A stretch of 64,000 nt of DNA from Hirundichthys speculiger (GCA_018398805.1 JAGFBZ010001970.1:186001-250000); one strand, 5' to 3'; counted from the stretch's first letter, positions 24,950-36,640 are shown. A program made the numbers and translations. Notes: generated by a model not told the origin, from the letters alone.

Positions 24950-25330
24950 CACCGCTCACGATGAACTTCATTGCTCAGAGATCTTTAGGCCACTGCTGGG
25001 TCTTCCAACAAGACAATGACCTAAAACATACTTCTAAGTTTGTACAAAACATTTTGAAGGATCCCAAAATCATCTACCTGGAGTGGCCCCTCAGAGCCCA
25101 GATCACAATCCAGTTGAGAATCTCCGGCAGCAGGGCAAGTTTAACGTCGATGCTCAGAAACCATTAAATATAGATGACCTGGTACAATTTTGCTATGAAG
25201 AATCTGCTCATAGTGAAGATCACTGAGGAGATGTGTCATCTCAGATAGGAGCTTCCATCAGAGACTGTTGTCAGTTTTAAATCACAAAAGATACACGACT
25301 GATTATTGGTTGTCACAGAAAAAAATCCTA
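24950..25330 (+). pseudogene. Tc1/mariner transposase C-terminal fragment
   Basis: The plus-strand frame from about 24961 reads a degraded catalytic core. FQQDNDLKHTSKF holds the second catalytic Asp (codon at 25012), and LEWPLRAQ stands where [14 protein letters not shown] is expected. A frameshift near 25085-25110 removes the catalytic Glu from frame. No inverted terminal repeats or N-terminal domain were found, so this is an internal fragment of an older insertion, unrelated in orientation to the element at 8467. Confidence 0.8.
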
Positions 25331-25362
25331 TTGGCCTCAGCATTTTTTTTTTTTTTTAATGG

Positions 25363-26490
25363 CTGGGCCCCAATGAGTTAACATTTTATTATAATTTATT
25401 AATGCCGACAATTATTTTATTGCGCGTTAACGCATGTTGCTCATCCTTTTGTTTTGAAAAGTCTGTTTTTGGCTGCTGTGGAACCGGAAGACAATTGGCA
25501 GGTAAACATGCAAAAAAGCTAAAACAGACACAGAGAGTGGTAAAAATCCGTGTACTTTACAGTTCACGTAGCAACTCAGGTAACAATATTAACAATACTG
25601 TCTGAAAAAAAAAAAATTCTGGACTGCAACAAAACTTTCCTGTCATTCCTCCACGTTACATCTGCTCCATGTGTTCACTGTCCAGCTGTTCTCTAGCTGG
25701 TTACTTCAGTAACCTCCATCTAGTGGCACAGATGTGTATTGACAACTGAAAGTCCAGTCCTCGATTATAAAACAAATTCAGTTCGGTGGCCCATTTTTTC
25801 ATTTCGTATTTTTGATCCAACTGTAAAATTGAAATATTAAAAAATACAGGCATTTTTTTTCCCTTTTTTTTTGTTAGATTAAACAACGAAAAACGTAATA
25901 AAATTACATACACATACACAATAAACTTTTTATGTTTTTTTTTTTTTATTATTATTTTTTATTTTTACACGGATTGGTCAAGTTACTGAACTTTAACGTG
26001 GACATTTTCATTTTAAAGTTCTCCCAGATGGAGAATTTGACAGAAACAAGGTTATTTGTAACAACTGCCAAGTTGAACTCCCCGTTAAAAGTTTCTGCTG
26101 TTACCTCAGAAATTACCTGTTTTAATGTTATGATTGTGCTGAGCCACAATCTTTGGGATTTTGTTTGTAGCCTTTTTAAAAAATTTTTTTTTAATAAAAA
26201 CAGGATGACATTAATGCCCTGGCAGTGGCAATAAGCTTTATTTTATTTTACATTTTTTTAAGATGAGATCTACACTAAATATGTGTAAATGACAATGCTG
26301 ATGTTAAAAGTGTTTGAACAACAAATGTTATGGCACTTTAGTTCATATGGCAGCAGAACATTTCAATAAAAGTGCATTTTACACTACTTTTGAATTCATT
26401 ATTTGATTTTGCGTATACAATGCGATTAATCGTGATTAATCAAGGAAATAATGCGATTAATCGCAATTAAAAATTTTAATCGTTGCCCTA
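25363..26490. mobile_element. hAT-like non-autonomous element
   Basis: Left part near 25399 reads AATGCCGACAATTATTTTAT and then TTGCGCGTTAACGC. The right part (26418-26490) contains TGCGATTAATCG motifs, a 14-bp palindrome TGCGATTAATCGCA (26452-26465) and an end in TTTTAATCGTTGCCCTA. These GCGTTAACGC / GCGATTAATCGC subterminal motifs are ones I associate with fish hAT elements. The interior has no transposase. The exact ends and the 8-bp target duplication could not be fixed, so the borders are approximate. Confidence 0.55.
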
Positions 26491-27084
26491 AATTTTTTAT
26501 TATATTGTTTTACTTGAACACATTAGTAGAATGTCTCAGTTTAGCTTCATGGAAATTTGTCTTTGTTCTTTTGGAACTTAAAACTCTTAGAACTCAGGTT
26601 TAAAAAAAATCATATTATTAATATCCATGTCACTGGTGTTCATTTTGTTGAAGGGAGCTAATGATATAATAAAGCTGGTTCAGAAAAAGGTGCCAAGTTC
26701 CTACATCACAGTGCTCCACAACTCATGCAACAGATGTGGAGGGATTTTGTGGTGACACTGAGCTTCTTCACTGGCCACGAGTAAAAGGTACGGCACACCA
26801 CTGTTGTCATGGAAAAAATAGAAAATAAAAAAAACCTGTGCATGACACGGCCTTGAATATGTGAGAGACACATCCTCTCTCCCCTGCAACCCTAATTATG
26901 CATTTTCCTTGCATTTGATTTCTTGAGGCTCTCTCTCTATATTTTGCTTGCACATTTAACATACGTGACACATTACATATATTTGCTTATCACATAGTGC
27001 TTGATCTATTAATGAAATGTCTGTGACATGTTTTGATCAAACCACCAAAAGGATACAGTGCAAAAACATCATTTCTAATCTTTT
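26491..27084. other. Intronic sequence, nothing recognised
   Basis: AT-rich spacer between the hAT-like element and the next Tc1 fragment; no supported feature. Confidence 0.45.
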
Positions 27085-27577
27085 CAGGAGGTGTGGTCTT
27101 CTGCTGCTGTAGTCCATCTGTTTCCAGGTTTCATGTGTGAGATGGTGTTCTGCATACTTAACAAGTGGGTTTTAGAGTTACTGTTGCTTTTCTACCATCT
27201 TGAACCAGTTTACTTATTTTCTTTTAGCCTCTGACATCAACAAGACATTCTCATCAACACAACTGCTGCTCACTGGATATTTTCTCTTTTTTGGATCATT
27301 CTCTGTGAACCCCAGAGATGGTTGTGGTGAAAATCCCAGTAGATCCGCAGTTTCTGAAATACTCAGACCAGCCCGTCTGGCACCAACAACCATGCCATGT
27401 TCAAAGTCACTTAATTCCCCTTTCTTGCCCAGTGTGATGCTTTTTGAATTTCAGCGAGCCATCTTCACCACCTTTACATGCCCAAATGCATTGAGTTGCT
27501 GCCATGTGTTAGGCTGATTAGCTATTTGTGTTAATGAGCAACTGAGTAGGTGGACCTAATAAAGTGGCTGGTGAGTG
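27085..27577 (-). mobile_element. Tc1/mariner element, 5' half only, with transposase N-terminal remnant
   Basis: Read on the minus strand it begins at a TA (27578-27579) with CACTCACCAGCCACTTTATT then AGGTCCACC, the end of a well-known fish Tc1-type family. Inside, the frame reads a GELSDFEHGMVVGARRAG segment and then SISETADLLGF, the helix-turn-helix DNA-binding domain. Similarity continues to about 27085 (a CTGCTGCTGTAG block) and then stops. The catalytic half and the second inverted repeat are missing, so it is immobile. Several frame breaks are present. Confidence 0.8.
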
Positions 27578-28369
27578 TATAATTAACTAGAAAGCGACAT
27601 TAGGCATGAATGTTTCAGATCCTGATTTAAATGATCTGACCTTTTCAACAACCTTTTCATCTTGCTTGAACAAGGACATATTTAGGTCTAAGAACATTAA
27701 GTCCTGACAAGAAGTACAAGCTTAAAATCTATTATTTGATATACAATAAGACACTTCAATGTCAATGATTTAAGGAGTAGTGAAATGTTTAAAAGAAATC
27801 TGCTTTGAAAATAATTCTAGAAATGATAAAAGCTCTGCCTTACTAAGTTCCTTGACTTTGAACTTTAGAGGAGTTTGACTTGATGCGGTGTAGTGCCTGC
27901 TTGATGTGATCCATAATGACTTTGGCCCATTGCATGCTCGTTAGAAATCTTGCTCAACCTCTGCTGGCACTGCGAAATGTCGTTGTGTCACATGACATTA
28001 AAACCTCCCAGCAGCGTGCACTGCCACCCCAGTCAGAATGCACCCTATCAATGCACCTGCTTAAAAGCACAAACAGACTGTCATGATGGTTGGGATTTAC
28101 GTATGAGCATCTGTTTCTCATGATGTATGATTATAGTTTCAGTGATTACTCGTAGCTGAGCATTTGGCATAAACTAGCCTGTGAAAGGCTTGCTAGTGTT
28201 TTGCAACCGTGTTTACCTTGTAAAATAGTGTAATCTGAAACATTTGTTGTTATTTGGAGGCTGGTCCAGGTATTATGTTCCATTCAGTGACAAGTGGGGA
28301 ATCAGAAAAATACTGTAGTCAGATTTCCAAGTTTTGAAACATCAAGAGAAAGGTTATTTATAGATACAA
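27578..28369. other. Intronic sequence, nothing recognised
   Basis: No gene or repeat family identified. Confidence 0.4.
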
Positions 28370-28790
28370 CTTCCTTCTTTTAAAAGGAGCATAAGGCCCC
28401 ATAAGGGTCCGCCAAACCTCCTAAAGGCACTATTGAGGGATAGCGGGTAGCGGGAGGGGCATTCCCTCGCAAAGAACGCAATCTTCCACCTCCCTAAACC
28501 CGTGATCTTACCAGTGCTAACCGCTATATTATGCATATATTATTCATGGGAGTGGTTAGGGCGTTCCACCTGTTTAACCAATCAGTGCATCAGTAGCCAT
28601 TGGCTTTAAGAGCAGGTTGCGCTACCCACAAGCCACAGGCCGCAAGCCGCAAGCCGCTATGGAGTGTCCTTTCACCCAGATCGGAGCAGCTCTCATGGGC
28701 AGCTCGTCTGGGACTCTGCTGTAGAGCTTCCTCCTCTTCCTTCCTCCTCCTCCGCACTGATATATACATAACTAGCTCTAACTAATGTGA
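28370..28790. other. GC-richer segment of unknown nature
   Basis: Clearly more GC- and CpG-rich than the surrounding intron. It contains GGGATAGCGGGTAGCGGGAG and a CCGCAAGCCGCAAGCCGC short tandem near 28639-28657. A minus-strand frame (28354-28536) ends in a hydrophobic stretch but shows no domain I know. An octamer-like TATGCATATATTATTCAT lies near 28530. It may be part of an unidentified transposon or a small CpG-rich regulatory segment. I do not assign a function. Confidence 0.4.
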
Positions 28791-28912
28791 AGCAAATGAT
28801 TTAATCATTTCTTTTGTACTCCAAGAAGTTTCAACAAACTTCTCAGAAAAAATAGAGCCAGTGAGCTTCCAGGAAAACATTTCTTAACTAGAAAAGCACT
28901 CAGAGAGCGCAG

Positions 28913-29319
28913 ACCTCCGCCAAGCACAACAGTTCTCCCATACAGCGATTTACAGATTGTGATAAAATCCACATTCTGGATCAGATCTGGATCAGCCTCT
29001 GAAATTTGATAGAGGTTTCCATTGGCAATCCCTGAGTGAAATTTCATGAGTTTTGGGCAATAATTAACGGAGATATTGAGAAACAAAATTTCCGGCCCCA
29101 TTGACCGCAATGTTGAAAATTTGAAGGTGATCCAGAATCCAGGATTTCTTCCAGATCACACCCAAAATAAAATCAAATCTTCCTTTTCACAATTCTGACA
29201 ACTCCTGAAAATGTCATCAAAATCCATCCATAACTTTTTGAGTTATCTTGTACACAGACAGACAAACAGACAGACAGACAGATAAACGCTGGCAAAAACA
29301 TTACCTCCTTGGCGGAGGT
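28913..29319. repeat. Interspersed repeat bounded by 12-bp inverted repeats
   Basis: ACCTCCGCCAAG (28913-28924) and its exact reverse complement CTTGGCGGAGGT (29308-29319) bound about 400 bp. Near the right edge is a CAGA/GACA simple repeat (29256-29283). I recognise the CAGAGAGCGCAGACCTCCGC edge as a dispersed fish repeat but cannot name its class. Non-autonomous, no coding frame. The inverted ends suggest a MITE-like element, though the GACA tract and one-sided tail could also fit a LINE-derived SINE. Confidence 0.65.
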
Positions 29320-29365
29320 AAAAATATTCTTACACAGACAATTCCTATCGGCTACCTGAAAGTCC

Positions 29366-29494
29366 CAGATAGTTGGTGCGCTCCTGGTAAACACGCTCAG
29401 GCAGAGCCACGAGAACTGCCATGAGAGCCGCAAGGAGCGGCTGTGCGCACAGCTGCGCCAAGACGCACAGCGGCTAAAACTATTTGGTCTGCCA
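29366..29494 (+). pseudogene. Unidentified open-frame tail followed by a polyadenylation-like signal
   Basis: A plus-strand frame without an ATG reads a basic, Arg/Gln-rich stretch (…KERLCAQLRQDAQRLKLFGL…) ending in PAQINE and a stop near 29494. An AATAAA lies about 50 bp further on, followed by T-rich sequence. Codon composition is unlike the surrounding intron. An in-frame stop sits just upstream, so the piece is either the last exon of something (an AG precedes the open part) or the 3' end of a transposon gene. I do not recognise the protein. Confidence 0.35.
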
Positions 29495-29560
29495 GCTCAG
29501 ATAAATGAGTGAGCGTTATGTACATTTGTTGAATTTCCCTTCTTTGATAAATAAAGTATT

Positions 29561-32325
29561 TTTCATTTCATTTATTTCTTTTCTTTTTTTGTTGTGAAAA
29601 ATGTGTCATCTTTTAATAAGTCAAGTTAAGCTTCTTTTTTTGGTTATATTGCTTGACATAAGTAACATCCACTACCTTCTGTTTCCTCTGTGTGTGTCCT
29701 CTGTGCTGACATTTTACTTCTTTTTTTTTTTTTTTAGATTTTTGCCAGAACTGTCTCTCATCAAATACATTTAGCCCAGCTCATCATCTCGCTGAACAGG
29801 ATTGTAGAACAGAGCAAATCTTTTCTTTTAAGCTAAGAGTCAACTTCACCTGCTCTTTATCAATTTCAGCAAGCACAGTTTTATTTGCCCTTTATTTTGT
29901 GACTAAATTAGCTTAAACTGCTGCTGCAGTGCTTTTTACTGTCATTAGTTGTACGCCCTGATTGCCGTTTATCTCTAAATTGTTCCATTTTCTTTCCCCT
30001 TTGTCTGTGAATGAAAGTGAATAGGTGTCATGTATGTTTATGTGTGGATGTTAATGACCTTCGTCGGTGAAGCCAATTCGTATGCTTTACGCTTGAAATC
30101 ACTCCATTCTTAGACTCTCAAGTAATCAAAGTACATTATAATGAAACGAAACATTCTTGGATGTCTTTTGCTGTTGCTCATCCGGTTGTCTATGTTGCCT
30201 ACGTCACATTCTTCTCAGGCTGCAACTGTCATTTTCCTAATACTCTATTGATTGTTCTATCAATTAATCAAGTAATTGGATAAGAAATACTTTTGCCTTA
30301 TTAAAGAGCAAATATAAAAGAGAAAAGACAGTTCCCTTAATATGTCCAACTTATTGATAACATACATATTTAACTAGCCTCCATCTCTGCAGCGTAACCA
30401 TTTGCAAGAGTTTATATAAATAATTTTTTTGTCTTCGAGTTAATTGAGTTTCTCAACGAATCGGCACTACATGCTTGGTCTCTTTGATTGATTATATGCC
30501 TCTCCAGTGGTGTTCAGACTTTTCTGTGTTCATTGGTATTTTCATCTGAAAATGAAGGTCTAATCCAGAGGAACCAGGTAATTATTTGTATCATGAAAAG
30601 GAGAAAAAAGGATGTTTGCGATGCTTTTCAGGGTCTCGGCCTTCAAGGTAAAGGTACTATTTCATGTGAAGTTCTGCAGACATCTGGTGTACCATTGATT
30701 ACTTCATGAATACACACCTTTCCATCTTCCTATACATTTGCATTTAAGGAATATATTCAACAAGCAACCTTGATTTCTGAGAGAAATGAATGAGTTGAAG
30801 TAGTTGTGATTGCTACACCTGTAGGATTCCACTGGTAAGCATGTGAGTGGGTGGATATGCCGACACGCAATCAGTGCCTTCTCTGGATGGCTCTTTTAAT
30901 GTCAAAACATTAAGTTTTGTCATGGTCCACTCGTATCCAAGTAGAATCACATCCAGGAAATTATGACATGCGCATTTACTCTGCGTTGTTTCTCTGCGTG
31001 ATCCTCATCTGCACACACTAATTGATGAGTAGAGGAAACGAGGACTGCACGGATCTCTCATCTAAGACTGACTATGGAGGCCCTGGTGCCAGTTAAGAGT
31101 CAGTGTCATTCAAAATGATGCCTCACTACTTTTAACGACAAGCTAAATGTCTGCAATAATGCGCCTCGGAAGATCAGCAGCTGTATTTTTCCACCTGCGT
31201 AGTATGAGAGTTGACTGGAAAGCTGACTCATTATGTATTTTCTAAGAGATGGTGCATTATATGATGGAGTAGATTGGGACTTAATGTAGATTTGTGAGCA
31301 TAAGGAGTGGGAGAGAGCGAGACAAGACACAGACAAGCAATGAGTTTCAGTTGGTGGGCTCAATAAGTTCATTTGAAAGGCTTGCACATTCATTTTTGCT
31401 CCAGTGGTCATTTTGCAGCTGAATTATATAAAGGCGAGAGGCATCATCATCAACAGCTCAACCATTAAAAACAAAAGTATCCAGCTGTTTCTCATCTCTG
31501 GGTGAATTAGGGATATTTAGAAACTGTGAAAAGATGCCTCCACGCATCCTCCTGGTTTAATAAATGAGGCAAAGCGTGCAGAGAAAAGCAACTTCGTTTT
31601 GCAGCTCATTCTCACTGTGAGTCCTGTCAAAGTAACGGGTTTAATGGATTAGCAGGATCAAGCCAGAAACCAGAACAACTGGTTTATGAACTGTTATATC
31701 TGACCATGCTCATGCCGTAAATGCTGTGGGACAAAAAAAAAAAAAAAAAAAAAAAAAGCATATCTTATCATCTAAAGACTTACATATGCACGTACTAACA
31801 CAATGCCAAGGAGGAAAGAGCTCAGCAATGAACTTAGAGATGCATTTATTTTAAAGGAAAGCCTTGTATCATAATATGTGTAACCTAAATGTGTAAAACA
31901 TGATGCACATATGAAGCTTGCATAGATAGTTTGCTTTGAAAGTCACCACACTGATACTATTATCCAGTTCAAAACAGAAGAGCGGCACAGCGTTTCTTGT
32001 TGCAGTTACAAACCAAACTACCGCAGGCACAATTCTTTCCAGGAAGAGTGACAAACAGAGAAGCCGATCTTTTGTGTTGCGACGAGTGGAAGAAAACATT
32101 CCTGACAGCTCAAGGGAAAGAAGCATTGTGCTGCTACTTCATCTGAAGAGACAAAGGAGGAGAAAAGGCCACAGGAGACTATTTAAACCGAGTCGGTTTG
32201 TCTCCATGGTTACTCCACACTTTAAAGCTTATCCTGTTCTTCTGTCTGACTTGGTGCGTATCAGATGTTTCTGCTCAAATCTACTGCCCCCCCCCAAAAA
32301 ATGTAATAAATACTTTAGCTAATAG
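29561..32325. other. Intronic sequence with an A25 tract
   Basis: No domain-bearing frame or repeat end seen. The A25 homopolymer at 31733-31757 could be the tail of an old retroposed copy, but the sequence to its left shows no recognisable SINE, LINE or processed gene. A short TTTTTTTTTTTTTT run lies at about 29721-29736. Confidence 0.4.
31733..31757 (+). repeat. A25 homopolymer
   Basis: Uninterrupted run of 25 A. No recognisable retroposed sequence precedes it. Confidence 0.95.
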
Positions 32326-32420
32326 GGGTGTGCCAAAAAATCGATTCGCATAAGAATCGAGATTTTCATTTGCTACGATTCAGAATCGATATAAAATGTC
32401 TCAAAATCAATTTTGAAAAA
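32326..32420 (+). repeat. hAT-like terminal fragment
   Basis: Begins TAGGGGTGTGCCAAAAAATC and continues with inverted motifs TCGATTC…GAATCGA and GATTCAGAATCGAT. This kind of TAGGGGTG start with internal short inverted repeats is common at hAT ends. No matching right end or target duplication was found, so the assignment is tentative. Confidence 0.45.
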
Positions 32421-32539
32421 TAAAAATAAAATAAAATTCACTGGCTGTCCATGTCCATTTTGTAACTATGCGGGACGTCCTGACGTCACCACACAGCCGG
32501 CTTTGGAACGCACGCACGCACATTCGTCCCTTTTCAGAC

Positions 32540-33255
32540 ATAGGATGAAAGCCCCTTTGCCCAAATCCCACTGCAGCCTGAGACGACAATACCTGTTAGG
32601 TGTGCAGGTCTGTCTCCACCGAATACTACAAGCACATTTTCCATTCGCATATCCAGCTTATCCTATGGCGATCAATCTGCTAAAGATTATGCCACTGGTT
32701 ACAGGTGGTACATGACTAATGATGATTCTTACACTGCCACTCAGTTTGCCTGACACCAACGACCACTCCTACGTCTTGTTTCCGCTGGCCCAAACCTCAT
32801 CCTGACTGTTAATTTGACAGGTAATGTGTCCCTCATCCCACCTCAGAAGAAGAAGAACCAAGGGGACATCAGCTCATGCTGGGGTTTCTGGATCTGGGCC
32901 TGGTCCGGTGGCTCAGATCCCTGCTTCCCGGTTACTTTGTGTGAAGAGAACATTACTTCTAGGTCAAAGGATGATGCTCTGTGAGGTATTTCTTTAGCCA
33001 TTAATGATGAACTGCCTTAAACCTCAGGTGTGTCAGTTCTGAAGTGTCCCTGGTTATTGTTATTACCTTTCCCCATTTCATCATTTTACCTGTGATGTTG
33101 TCTTCTGCTTTTCTGCTATTTTTACAGTGTGGTGTTTATTTAGGTAATTTTGTAGTTTGGAATGATTTTTTTCCTTTTTCTGGTGTTTTATTTTTATTGA
33201 TTTTTATATGTTTATCTCCATTAGTGTTGATCCTAGTGGATTAAAAGGGGGGAAG
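32540..33255 (+). pseudogene. Remnant internal region of an LTR retroelement, ending in a polypurine tract
   Basis: Lies directly left of a probable LTR. A plus-strand frame without ATG is open from a stop near 32540 to a TGA near 32720; it is rich in Ser, Thr and Tyr (…DYATGYRWYM…). After a frame loss, a frame at 33044-33244 encodes two strongly hydrophobic segments and stops a few bases before the purine run AAAAGGGGGGAAG (33243-33255). Position next to the LTR and the membrane-like segments would fit the 3' end of an envelope-type gene, but no diagnostic motif was found. No gag or pol is present. Broken and non-functional. Confidence 0.4.
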
Positions 33256-33709
33256 TGTAAATGAAGTTTGAAATTTAGGTTCATATATCATAAATGCAGC
33301 CAACCTTATATAAACTTTTGTATTTTTCTGACCTTATATAACCTTTTATTCTCGTCTACACACCAGCTATGTTCATGTGCTATTGTATCTTTGCAAACTG
33401 AAGAACACCCTGTTCTTGCAGACAGCTGCAAGGTCAGATAATAGATATGAAACTAACAAGAATGTAGAATAATGCACCCATTCTTACTCCCCTTTGAAGA
33501 CAATCAGTAATTCAACATGACCATATATGGACTTCTGGTGCCTCATTTTATAAGATGTGTGTCTCTCTGCCTGGGTCAGACAGAAATCTTTAAAGTTCTC
33601 TCTCCATGCGCATGTCTTTTTATTTCTGACTTGACTTAATAAAAACATTGTGAATGCAGTTGTTATCTTTGTCATTCTGCTTGGATTCTTCAGATAATTT
33701 TCCACGACA
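33256..33709 (+). repeat. Probable 3' long terminal repeat
   Basis: A 454-bp block starts TGTAAATG immediately after a polypurine tract and ends CCACGACA, giving the TGT…ACA inverted ends typical of LTRs. Inside are a TATA-like CTTATATAACC (near 33333) and an AATAAA (near 33637) in the proper order for U3-R-U5. The bases flanking both sides do not match, as expected if this is the 3' LTR of a provirus rather than a solo LTR. No 5' partner exists in the window. Assignment to Ty3/gypsy or an endogenous retrovirus is not possible from this. Confidence 0.55.
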
Positions 33710-35512
33710 GTATGTATGGTAAAATTGTAGGCTTTGAGTAGGATATTAATCTTTTAAATTATATTTAATATTCTATCATGATGTGACAGTTGCTCTTCAT
33801 CATCCATGTGGTCTCTCCTCTGTCTCACCTGTCTCACCTTCTCTCCTGCTTTCTCCTGATAGTTAATACATACGCCTTATTTCTCTTTCTTTTCCTCCAG
33901 CATCCTACGACTCTTTCTCTGCAACTGTTTTTAAAGTGTTTTTTTAAAGACCATGATCAAACCAGTAAACTGTGACTTTCATTAATTTGATCAATTTTCA
34001 GAACGATTTCACTAAGCTCCTCAGGTGTGGGAATGATTGCGGAACCAACTGCAGTGAATTTGGATAAAAATTACGCTGCATAACCAAAGATATAACTATC
34101 TTTCTCTTGACTCCTTCCTGTTATCTCTCCACAGCTCCCCCCATATCCTGCTCTCTCCCTCTGTGTGCTGTCATCAAAACATCTCAGATCACTCCAAAGT
34201 ATCTGTAGCTGCTCCTTGTGATGAACTGTGAATGAGGCTCATGTAATCTCATAAAAGGAATGATGAGAAAAGGATGAGGAGGTTGGAGACATTTCCAGAC
34301 ACACTAGAAAGAGATTTTCATAGTACGCTAGTTCATCTAGCAGAAAATCTGAGTGATATATGCATCCCTTCGAAAAATGAGAAAATATGGTGGCATGTTA
34401 TTGTCAGACGGACGACCTGTCCAGGGTGCACCATGCCTCTCACCTGATGATACGCTCCTATTTTCTGCACCAGCTCATTGACACTGATCTCTGTCTCAGT
34501 TTTTTTTTTCTTTTATAATTAGCTTTTTGTTAATTGGCCTGTCCCTCAAAAATCGTAAGACAGACCATCTATTTTCTTGCAGTACTCTTTCAGAGCATGC
34601 AGCCATGCAGCTGAACCACATTTACCTTCTAATGGCCCGGCTGCCTCAGTTATGTGCACCTGAGTTTGATATGTTTCTGCTCTCTCTGCATTTTGCTTAT
34701 CTAACAGACACACCAGGCTGGAAATACAGTTGGCATGAAACCTGCAGCACACTTTGTACACCATCAGTGATGTGTGCACGTCTCGTTCTTGCATAAGAAT
34801 TGTACAATAATTGAAGCGAATATCTTACAGTGTCCCCTGAGATTATGTTAAATTTTGTATTTGGAATAAGGAATGAGGACATATTGAAGACTGCTGTGAA
34901 AAAAAACCCAGAAAATAATGAGCTCAAAGACAGGTGGTGAGTTCAGTTGAAGAAATATAGATGTAAGTTTCACTGAGTGTTTTTAGAAAACAAAACTATA
35001 AATACAGTTATTAATCAGATATTATTATTGATATTACTTTTGCTTTTTTAAAGACTAACCAGCAGCCTTGTGCATTTAAGCTCTGCAATGAAGCATTTAT
35101 TTTCTTTACTAATATGTCTGCTAATAGATATAACATTTACAGTGTTCAGAATATTGGCTTAGTACATTGGCATGTTAGAATTAGTCTAATTTGAATAAAT
35201 AAGAGTGGAGAGCTGAGGCTGAGGGCCGTGTCACTGGTTATAAGTCACAGTCTTCGATTAATTGTGATACATGATGATTTTGTGTTTGAGACATTGAACA
35301 AAAAATAATAAGTCTGTTATTTTAAAAGAAAATTGTTTCAAAACGGCATGTACTGTAAGTGAGGAGCAGACGTGTTCATCCAACAGTACATCCTGGCCCT
35401 GAAATCTTTGGATTTTTATCTGATAATTGAAAAATTATGACATTAATTCCCACATGGATTGAAATAAGATGTGATGTTCTACTCAAAGGTATAGGTGGAC
35501 CTTCACAACAGT
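33710..35512. other. Intronic sequence, little recognised
   Basis: A GACGACCTGTCCAGGGTGCA stretch (about 34411-34432) matches a core of the widespread fish repeat also seen at 10136 and 35513. Otherwise no gene or element is identified. Opposing frames at 34527-34927 shadow one another. Confidence 0.4.
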
Positions 35513-35765
35513 TGTTCACTTGTTTTCTATTCCCCTCCCATCCTGCTCAGGGTCCTGGAGGGGGCTGGACTCTCTCCCAGTTTCCATCAGGTAGGAGCCA
35601 ACACAGACAAACAACCATACATGCAATTTAGAATCACCATCAGACATGTTTTTGGTCTGTGGGAGGAAACCTGAGTACCTGGAAAAAAGTCTCTCGGGCA
35701 CAGAGAGATCATGAAAAACTGGGTTTTGAACTGGGACCCACCACAACGCTGTCCAAACCTCTTTG
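35513..35765 (-). repeat. Widespread fish SINE-like repeat, reverse orientation
   Basis: Contains a GTCCTGGAGGGGGCTGGACT block, then CAATTTAGAATCACCATCAG, a GTCTGTGGGAGGAAACCTGA block and AACTGGGTTTTGAACTGGGA. These blocks occur in this order in a very common teleost repeat. The last one is the reverse complement of a tRNA-like box B region, so the element points left. Related to the 10136 copy but retaining a different part. Confidence 0.65.
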
Positions 35766-36269
35766 ACAAATTAAGAAAAAAAAAGAAAAATAGCCAAAAA
35801 AAAGTGATATATAAATATCCTCAACTTCTTTTAAAACCTGGAGATAAAGTAAACCATTACACTGGTACAAAACAGGGGATTTTGAATTGTTACAAATCCA
35901 ACTGATAATTGTGCCTCACCTGATTTGCTCTCTTCTTCACCTCTCTAGTTCTTTTAATGTTCCATCAGTTCTCATCTGATCCATCTGATCTTCTCTTCAC
36001 CCCATTAACTGTTGTATTTCAATTAAACTACTTAGGGCATTTTTTAGATTGTGAGATAAATCTATATCTAAAAATAAAAATATAGTTTATTTAAATAAAA
36101 ATATAATATTGTATATAATATAATATTATATACTAATTGTATTATCATTATTATTATTAGCAGTAGTATTTTATTATATCAAATATATATTTGAATAAAA
36201 ACACAAATTGCATCATATTTTTTTTTATCTTAGGTAAGAATGTATATTGATGATACCTATTTTCCTAAG

Positions 36270-36640
36270 TCTTGTGTGTCAAGGTGTTGGAGTGTAGGAC
36301 CCAAATGCAGGAGACTGGGAGGCTGGAGTGAAACTAGCAATGTCCTTTATTCAACAAAAGGAATTGAAGAAGCAGAATATCCAATAGGATAAAATAGGAT
36401 AAAGTAGGATAAAAGGAAACAGGGGGGGAGGAAAAGGACCACAGCAGAAACTCAACCAACAAGAATGATGATGCATGAAAAGAGAGAAAGGCAGGACAAT
36501 TTGTAGAGAGCAGGTGAGACAATCAGCAAAGACAAGGAGACACATATGACATTAATCAGGGAAAAAAACTGGAGGAAGAAGCAGACAAGGTGGGAAGTAA
36601 CTGAACATACACCAGGACTACAGCTGAGTACACACTGTGA
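36270..36640 (-). repeat. Unclassified interspersed repeat
   Basis: The block from GTGTCAAGGTGTTGGAGTGT through GACCCAAATGCAGGAGACTG to ACACCAGGACTACAGC resembles a dispersed fish repeat. On the minus strand it contains AATAAAGGACATTGC and ends TGCATTTGGGTCCTACACTC, which looks like the 3' portion of a transcript unit or LTR. A GGATAAAATA tandem is near 36387-36415. The overlapping minus-strand frames at 36334-36545 come from this low-complexity sequence. Confidence 0.45.

Noticed and set aside
31733..31757. Processed pseudogene suggested by the A25 tract
   Set aside because: The sequence before the tract shows no polyadenylation signal at the right distance, no open frame resembling a known gene and no flanking duplication that I can see.
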